Shown here: in pieces, positions 34,253 through 41,527 of the stretch
How positions within the stretch are numbered: position 1 is the first letter of the stretch
Layout of the letters: the number at the start of each line of letters is the position of its first letter
From: Pelargonium tetragonum
Lineage: Eukaryota; Streptophyta; Magnoliopsida; Geraniales; Geraniaceae
Assembly: GCA_036897445.1 (NCBI GenBank)
Contig: JAYMTL010000163.1
Location: 1 to 41,527 of the forward strand
Reading direction: 5' to 3'
Length of the DNA stretch: 41,527 bases
Notes under the pieces: model-generated
The model's database searches: none
What the model was told of the DNA's origin: nothing
What the model saw: only the letters and a program-made list of their open reading frames with translations
Made by a program: the position numbers and the translations under genes

Positions 34253-37200
34253 TTAGAGATAGAGACGCTAGGAAAACTTATCCATTTCTTTAGTAAAAAG
34301 CAAAAACCTCCGGACTTAAACTTTTAGTTTTAGGGACTTTTCTATTCTGCTTTATTTTTTAAGAATAAAATTGTACAAGATTAGAACCTGTGCCCAGTAG
34401 TATACTTTCTGCTGTGATTTATCCTTCGACTACTAAACATCTTAGGCTTCAGATCTCAAGTCTCCTCCTTTCTCTGCTTAATACAGGGTAATCCTTTAAG
34501 ACTCTATATCGAAAGGTAATAGAATCCGCATTTTGACTCCTTAAATTTCGGGTTTCTCTTTTGTTACAGGTAAGAATAAAGTATAGGAAATGCCGGGGAT
34601 AAAATGAGAGTCACTGAATATGGGTAACTTATCTACAAGATAATATTAAAAACATGTAATCAAAAAGAGATTGGAAGAAAATCGCTTTAAAATTTCTTAT
34701 ACACACTATCTTTCTTTTAGGATTAGAAGCAAAGAAGTTGAGTTCCTTAATTTTTTAAAGGCCCAGAACCCCCAATCGTAGTAACACTAGTAGATTACCT
34801 TAATTAATTAATTACGTTGTACTTAGATAAGACTTTATTGATTGAAAGCTTTAATGCCGGTATTCTAAAAAAGACGGTAACGCTTTTTATTTTAAACCCC
34901 AAAACACAGGTTATACCTTTATTCAAAAGCAGACTCCAGTAGCAATACTTAAAATTCTGAGTTGTCAAAACCCTGAGTTCTAGCGGAGTGTCCTATATTT
35001 TACAATGAAGAAAGCCCGGCTAACAAAATTCTCAAAAAAGTTAGGAATACCCGGGAAACTCTTTTAAATTCGAGTATCATGAGTTTGAATCATATTCTTA
35101 ATCGTCGGCAGGGAGCCCTTCTATTATCCGAGCTAGGAGTTCCCTTAGCTTAATCTTGGTATGATAGCTTATAAAACAAAACTCTCGTAATCAGAGCAGC
35201 TTAATTCACAAAAACAACCCTGTTAAGATAGATAAAAGTACTAAGAGCCTCATTATAGATATCAAAGTCTATTTATTTCCGGAAGGCTGAATCGAAGAAA
35301 AGCCTAGTAGGTGCTCTAAATTCCACGAGTAGTTTTAAATCTTATTGCAAAAAGGTACAGAATATATAGTATAGAACAGAGATTCCAGAGAGAATAAAAG
35401 GCTCTGGTATTAAAAGATCTCGGTCGATCAAGTACCGGGCTGCTGATATACAAGGGTTCTAAATCTTATTACTAAAAGAAATTACTAAGTAAAAAGGATT
35501 TTATTAAATGCCTAGTCCGGAGTTCGGTAACTTAGACTTTTTAAATATATCCATCGAGAATTAGACAACAAGAAGTCAGTTTTTTTCGAAGTGGAAGTGT
35601 AGTACATTGAAAAAAGAAAATAGCTCAAGCACGAGGAATTCTTGCATTATTATACTAGTCTACTCCCATCCCGTACGAAGGGAGGGGCTTTTTCGCTTTT
35701 GAAAAAAGTAATGGAATAGTTCTACACAAATATATAATATATGGGGTATTCTAAACCCGCTTAGCGACGGAGAATCCTGAAAAATTTATGGGGTCGTAAT
35801 ATTTGAAATAGTTATAACACAGAAAAACTAAACTTAATTTGTAAATACTAGCTATATACCTGATTCAAATCCTTAAAGACTTTTGACTTCTTAGAAGTCG
35901 TTGCTAGTTTCAGCTCTGCAAGATCCCCAGTTTATACGACCACAGCCTTAAATTAAAAGGTTTAGGCTTAGGAGTTTAGTTTTTATTAAGAAGATTTTTT
36001 TTAGAGAGCTCTTAGGATACGGAGTCTAGGTAAGAAAGTTTTTATAGCTCCGCGGAAAGGTATATCTCATAAGAACAAGAAGAGTGTCGCGGGTAAGACA
36101 AGTAATTAAGAAAACAGGGAAGTTCTTTTAGAGCTCTCTAAATCCCGAATTTGAGGTATTGAGGAGGTTTTCTTAGATTGGAAAGGTTATAAGTTTTAAA
36201 TAAAGGATTTCCGTTTCCACTGTTAATAGGGTGTAAAATTAGAGACCAATTCTTATAAATCCAATTTATAGGTTAAGTCCACCAATCCCATATAAATATA
36301 TAAATATGAGGTTTAGAAAAGCTCGGAGTCTCCTAATCTAGTACAATTTAGTAAGAACTCCTAATTAATCAGAGGAACTTCACTTGTTTAGAAAGAAAAA
36401 CCTGCGAAAGTCTCTAAATCTCAATAAAGAAAACAAACTTTCCTTCAGGCTCTACACATACTCCTACAAAAGAAATTGTCTTTGTGGGAAACGAATTCTA
36501 TTTATATTTCAGTAAAAGGAAACCCTATTTTCAATAAAGTTCGTTTTTAGTTAGTAGTTAGTCCCCTTTTCTTATTGTTTTGCCAGCCATTTAACTAGTA
36601 GTCTTACTAACAGATGAGGGGCTTGGTCTTGAATTATGTATTAGAGTTACGCTTATTAAAACCTCTTATCAGTTTCGTATTCGTACCTTGGCAATACTTT
36701 TCTCTTAAAGAATACCAAACAGTAGGTGTAAATAAGGATTCCCAAACGAGTTACTGAGTTCAAGTATTTCCTCTGCCATTAAATAAAGAGAATACTAGAT
36801 TACAAAACTAAAAGCAAGGCGTCTCCTTTCAAACTCTTCAAAAGAATCCACTTTTGCTGCTCCCCCTTTATTTAGTTAGGAAGCACCTTCCGCCGCAATC
36901 AGATTGACTTTGTTTTACGTCTGTATTTATTCTCTATAAACACAGCCGGCTTTTATAAATAAAGTGTGGAAAAAATGCTCACGTTGTAGAATAAAAACAT
37001 AAGTACTCCTTTAAGGGGTTCCCTTCCTACTTTGCAAAAACGAAAACTCTAGCTTCAATATCCCTTGACTAACCAGAACGCCAGGCTAACCTAAATTAAA
37101 CCCCTGGATTTTCGACTAAGATAAAAAACAACTTTATCTTTATTAAGGTGTATACTACAAATTCCAAGGTGAAGAGAGTCTTAGGACTTAGTTCAGGATG

Positions 37201-38935
37201 TCCCTTTATTCGAGCAATATCCATTAGTAGTAAGTATTATATATCATATAGAGGAACCCTCTTATGTTTGTACACTAATAGAGGCTTCATCAATCGCGTA
37301 AATTTCAATCTAAATTTAGAACAAAAAAAAGCCTATTATTCAAAAGAAGAAGTGCTCAGCTACTGCCACTGGTCCTAATTCTAAATTACCCTTAACTTGT
37401 TTCCTTGTTATAAATCATACGGAGCTATGAGAAAAAAGGCTTTTGTAGGCTCAAATCGAGGTAAAATTTACCTTATCACCGCTACCTAGTTCCCTCATAA
37501 CGGATAGTTAAGTCCTCGTTAGATAGAACAATTAGTTTTCAACTAGGATTGTTTTCTGTCAAGGAGCAAAAGCAGAAGTCGTTCAGATCTGATTCTTTTA
37601 TAGCTATAGCTTTTGTACTAAGTAAGTTCCTTCTAGCTTATGGGCATTCTTCTAATTAAGAATTAAGTGTTTCTTTTGAGTATTATGGTATCCGTACTCA
37701 TATCCTAGGACTTTTTATACCTCTTAATAGTGCAAGATGCCTTAAGTATGTTCTATGCGAAATTTGTTGTAAAAAGATCTAAATTACTTTGCAGTTTGCA
37801 GGCTGAGATATTATATCTCCAAATTTGAACAATACAAGAGTAATTCCAGTGAGATTTTCATTACTTATCTTCTTTGTTTATATCCGTACAGGGTTCTACC
37901 CAAGACAACGAGGATTCTGTCTATATTTAATTATTATGTATTAAAAAAAATAGCGCGATTATAAGCTAAGTAATAATCAGTATAGTTTCCAAAGGTTAGA
38001 AATAGAAGCTTGTAGAATGGATATGTAGATAGATTTTGTAGAAATAAAGAGTGGGATCCTATAGTACTAAATACTAAATTTAAGTTATATAAAGGGGGCA
38101 TAAAAAGTATTCGCCGATTACTAATCCTTGAAATCTTTCGATAAGGGGTCAACTTCCTAGTATTAGATATTGTCAAATTAGACTTTTTATTTCTTTAAAG
38201 GTTATGTTCTTTTCGCATTAAACTAAGGGGTTTTATGTAAGCAATTTACTAATTAAGTGCCTTTCTTTAATATTCGGGTAATCTCGTATTCTAAAACGCC
38301 TTTCTATAGTAGAGTAGTTTGGGAATAAGCTTTGACGACATCTACTTCTTTATCTTTCTCCCGGATCCGGATATGCTTACTAGAAGTATCTCCTATTTAA
38401 AAAGAAAAATCATATATCTTCTAAAGAGTTCTAAATCCCTAGTTTTCGCTGCAGGGAATATCTTCTCCTCCTTTTTGTTGCTGCTAGGAATAAACCATAA
38501 GTTGTCAAACTTCAGATCAAGATATTTCCAGGTTATAGTAAAGCGGTGCTAGTTTCATAAAAAATCTCTAACTCACTAGAAGTCTTTCCTTATATAGGAT
38601 CCCCTTATCTTATTCTTGGTGTAATGGTTAATTCTATAACTTAATATAACTTGTACTTATTAGGAATATGACTGTTAGGATTTTTATCTATGAATGCATA
38701 ATAAAGGAAAGAAGGACACATATATTAGTACTTTCCTAGCTAAAGTCGTTTTTTTAAGGCAATTGAAAAGGGGTATTAGGTTAATTAAGTACAGATACTT
38801 GTCTGTAAGCTATATTAAGGGATTACTAAAGTTTAGCTTTACTTTAAAGTTCCAAGGTAAATTTTGACTAAATTCTAAGATTGCTACGAATTTCTTCTCA
38901 TTCCCAAACCATAAACTTAGCACATCAAAGATTTA

Positions 38936-38958
38936 TGACCAAATCATTCATATGGTCA
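38936..38958. repeat. Short inverted repeat TGACCA...TGGTCA
   Basis: A 6-bp perfect stem with an 11-nt loop, inside a roughly 120-nt stretch where CpA/TpG outnumber TpA. No oriented gene is next to it; an operator or a chance hairpin are both possible. Confidence 0.3.
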
Positions 38959-41034
38959 AGGCGGCCTTCCTTCATGAGCTTTATTCCAAAGTTTTTTAGG
39001 TAAGTAGCATTTAAACCCACGGTCTTTTTTTTTATAAATTGCTTTATGATCGACCCTTTTCAATAATTAGGATTCTGTAAGCTGTACCTTAAGAGCGCTT
39101 GATCCTTATATTGGGTTCCGCTCTGGTAAACTTAAAAATAAAAAACCTTGACAAAAAAAAGAAGAGTTCTCTCTTAAAATGTAGAGTCAGGGATGTTTTA
39201 TAGAGTTGTCGTAGTTTCAAGTTCTGTCATTTTGTGCATATGCTGGCAGAGACCCCTTTCTTTTCTGATTTTATAAGGAAAGTTTGCTTAAAAATAATAA
39301 GGGAGAGGTATCCAGAGCCGTGCTAAATAAGATTCTCTTTTACTCTTTTGGAGCTGTAAACAGGTTTGCGTAAATAAAAGTAGAGGTCGAATATTTAGGG
39401 GTCTTGTGTCATACAATCTTTAATTACTTCAGCATCTTGCTTTTATCATACTTGCTATATAAGAGTTGACCTGGATTTATACACGCGGGTTTCTTGGAAG
39501 CGGGAGAATTTGAGGATTTAGTAGTATATACTTTCTTTTAGCTCTGAGTGTAGAGATTTTAATTCTTTCAATAGTAGATTAGGAATACGCCAAAAGGATT
39601 GAATACCCTATCTCCGGGGCTAATGAGGAATACTAAATAAACGAACTAAGGACCCTCCCCTAGATTGTGCAGCTCTTTTTTACTTAGAATATAGGCTCGT
39701 TACTATCCCGATCTTTACTAGATACACATCTCTGTATTAATCGCAGCATATACTACAGAGAATCTTAAACTATAAATTAATAAAAGGCTCTTAGTGGCCT
39801 TTCTTGAAAAACCTCCCTTGGTGGACAAAATCGACTGAAAATATTAGAGATTTAGCCTGTTTATAAAGCCCTCGGAAAAGGTCTAAGGCCACGAATAATA
39901 AGTGAGAAAAGACTCTTTTCGTTTTGTTATACTGGCTGGTGACTAGAATGCAGATAGTTAAGAGAGGGTTTTTAAGAGACGTAGCACTCCTATTTCTATA
40001 TTGTATCAAAAAGACTTTACCGCTTTTGTAGAATTCTAGAGACAGTTTTGGGTTCATTTTAATGGCCTCAATTTTTGATTTATGAAAATTTCTTATTAGA
40101 CTTATACTAGTTAGAGCTCCCTTAAAAAAGCTACTAAAGCCCTTGTAGGAGTTATAAGTTTGAACTAAGATGTATGGTTAACACCTGAAAGCTCTCCTTG
40201 GTAGATTGGTAGAGGCTAACTCTTAATCTCCGGAACTTGTTACTACTATAATTAGTGGCGTAGTACCTGTTCTTTTTCCTATACTATTCCATAAAACGAA
40301 TACTAATTATTTACTAATTATTTGTAAATAAAAAGTGTAGACATAATGTAATGAAAATCTACTAGTTCTAAAAAGCCCAGGGAATACTAAGAACAAGAAG
40401 ACAGGTAACAGGTGAAAAGAGGTATTATAGCAGCAGTACTACATTTTAGTCAAGAAGAATCAGTCAATAGAAAGAAGAAAAAGGAGTCCTGTGAAATTTT
40501 TTACCTAAATCTCTTTTGTTTGCTTTAATAATGTGCTAATATTAGGAGTTAGTTTCTAACTCGTGGCAGTTAAGTTTAAATAAGGTTTGGTTACAAAAGT
40601 TTCAGTATTTAATTACTGAGAAGGGATCCTTGTATGTCCTTTAAGAATAGGCAGAGCCTTAATAGGTTTAACTCGAATCTTATCGACCTTTAATTTGACA
40701 AGCCCTTTTCGAATATAAGCCTTATGAATTGCTGGGATTTCGTAATTTCTTACTTATTTACACCACTAAAGTTTATATTAATTCTTTCGTTTATCCTTTT
40801 TGAGTCTCAAAGCAAGCTCCTATTTGTATAATTTTAGAGTCCCTTAAGGCCCCTTTTTTTTTGACCGCTTACAGATTTTCGTAAGTTTCGTGCTTTTTGC
40901 ATAAAATTCTTGCCTTTTTCAAACAAAGAAATTTAGGTAATATCCCGTTTGGAAATATAGGGTTTTGGAATAAGGAATATGAGATGCTTGTTCGTATGCT
41001 TGGAATGGGGTGCTGGGACTTACACATTATTATA

Positions 41035-41110
41035 TACTTAAATGTGCGCGTGTGAGGGACTTACTTGTAGCCGTCCGGCTGGAGGCACCCGTAGGGAGAT
41101 GCATTAGGGT
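41035..41110. other. GC-rich patch next to the right-end relic
   Basis: CpG-containing words (GTGCGCGTG, GCCGTCCGGCTGGAGGC) stand out from the surrounding AT-rich DNA, and TpG/CpA are not depleted. It lies downstream of the relic at 41100-41450 on that relic's strand and may belong to it. Confidence 0.3.
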
Positions 41111-41450
41111 AAAGTTAGTACATTATAAGACCCCTCTACTGACTTAGCAGGCTTCTTTGTTTTAATTGATTTACTTGTTGCTTAAGGAGCAGTAGTAAGA
41201 ACAGAAGCTTTGCAGGAGTTGGAGCTACAGTAGCTATTGGAGCCAGAGTAAGGAGAGGAGCCTAAGCAGTAAGTAGGGGAAGCAACAGCAAGACAAGAGG
41301 AGTAACTGGAGCAGTAGCCTTAGGTATAAAAGATATAGAGATAAAAAGATTTTTGTTACTTGTTGTCTTATTGGACTTATTGTATTAGTAGTTTTTTTAT
41401 AGATACAGTAATTGATACTCAAATTTGGACTGGGTTATACTAAATCTTCC
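41100..41450 (-). pseudogene. Diverged inverted relative of the 5.2 kb relic
   Basis: On the minus strand the landmarks come in the same order as at 5.2 kb: AATACAATAAG, then about 70-80 nt, then GCTAC-GCTCC-rich Ala/Pro/Thr codons, then a TCAATTAA word inside a Lys-rich stretch (SKSIKTKKPAK). The low-complexity part is longer here, about 150 nt against 60. Downstream the two copies no longer align by eye. The element faces left and may run off the window at its start. The coding frame is broken, and the family is not recognised. Simple composition could exaggerate the match. Confidence 0.3.
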
Positions 41451-41527
41451 TTTCGACAAGAATTTAGGGTTAACTTCCTACACAAAGTGAGGTACTTAAA
41501 ACTTCTAGGCTTAGGCTAACTGGAGCA

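Larger units (their letters stand above)
30533..41034. other. AT-rich decayed DNA, no gene seen
   Basis: Ten kilobases with only short ORFs; the longest in the window is at 31843-32160 on the minus strand, 105 codons, Lys/Arg-rich and unrecognised. Purine-rich stretches at 33420-33560 and 40380-40500 may be further decayed copies of the dispersed repeat; the latter shares the reverse complement of TAGTATTCCCTG with about 27790. No RNA gene or array is seen. Confidence 0.5.

Noticed and set aside
34360-34450. Minus-strand T-arm ACAGG-TTCTAAT-CTTGT with perfect stem
   Set aside because: No D-arm, acceptor stem or canonical anticodon loop could be fitted upstream; a lone T-arm-like hairpin is not enough.
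1-41527. Insertional RNA editing of Physarum type as the reason for missing ORFs
   Set aside because: No conserved mitochondrial protein or rRNA blocks could be seen even allowing frame changes, and the TpA bias is better explained by RIP. Not excluded without transcripts.
1-41527. CRISPR array or tandem repeat array
   Set aside because: No regularly spaced repeats were seen; only two microsatellites and a few dispersed words.

Overview
This 41.5 kb window is an AT-rich gene desert (about 34-35% GC by hand count of sample lines). I can support only one gene, a well-folded tRNA-Asp(GUC) on the minus strand at 13602-13671. No reading frame starting with ATG exceeds 105 codons on either strand, and I recognise none of the short ones.

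The base statistics are the best clue to origin. In most places TpA is clearly more common than ApT, while CpA and TpG are scarce; in 20001-20280 I counted roughly 38 TpA, 21 ApT and 21 CpA+TpG. This is the known footprint of repeat-induced point mutation (RIP), which turns CpA into TpA in duplicated DNA of Pezizomycotina (filamentous ascomycetes). An AT-rich, RIP-decayed nuclear block such as an AT-isochore, subtelomere or centromere flank of an ascomycete is therefore my first reading. One point speaks against a simple version of it: the tRNA-Asp is of bacterial/organellar type, not the eukaryotic cytosolic type, and has no Pol III T-run behind it. An organelle-derived insert, or an unusual organelle genome, stays possible.

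Layout. 1-5.0 kb: decayed DNA with one pyrimidine-rich repeat copy (about 720-960). 5.07-5.73 kb: relic of an Ala/Pro- then Lys-rich coding region on the plus strand, with a diverged, inverted relative at the right edge (about 41.10-41.45 kb). 5.75-13.6 kb: decayed DNA with a second repeat copy near 8.8 kb. 13.60-14.64 kb: the tRNA and, just beyond it, a block with little RIP bias and a GC-rich hairpin. 14.6-21.2 kb: decayed DNA with a short hydrophobic ORF and tRNA-like remnants at 19.6 and 20.3 kb. 21.24-21.68 kb: the longest pyrimidine-rich repeat copy. 24.42-24.74 kb: a second low-RIP block. 26.93-29.2 kb: a tRNA-like remnant, then the most repeat-dense part, with direct and inverted copies. 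30.47 kb: another tRNA-like remnant. 30.5-41.0 kb: decayed DNA.

Nothing here forms an operon or pathway. The picture is a graveyard of mobile or duplicated DNA around one intact organelle-style tRNA and several eroded tRNA-like pieces. All counts were made by eye and are approximate.
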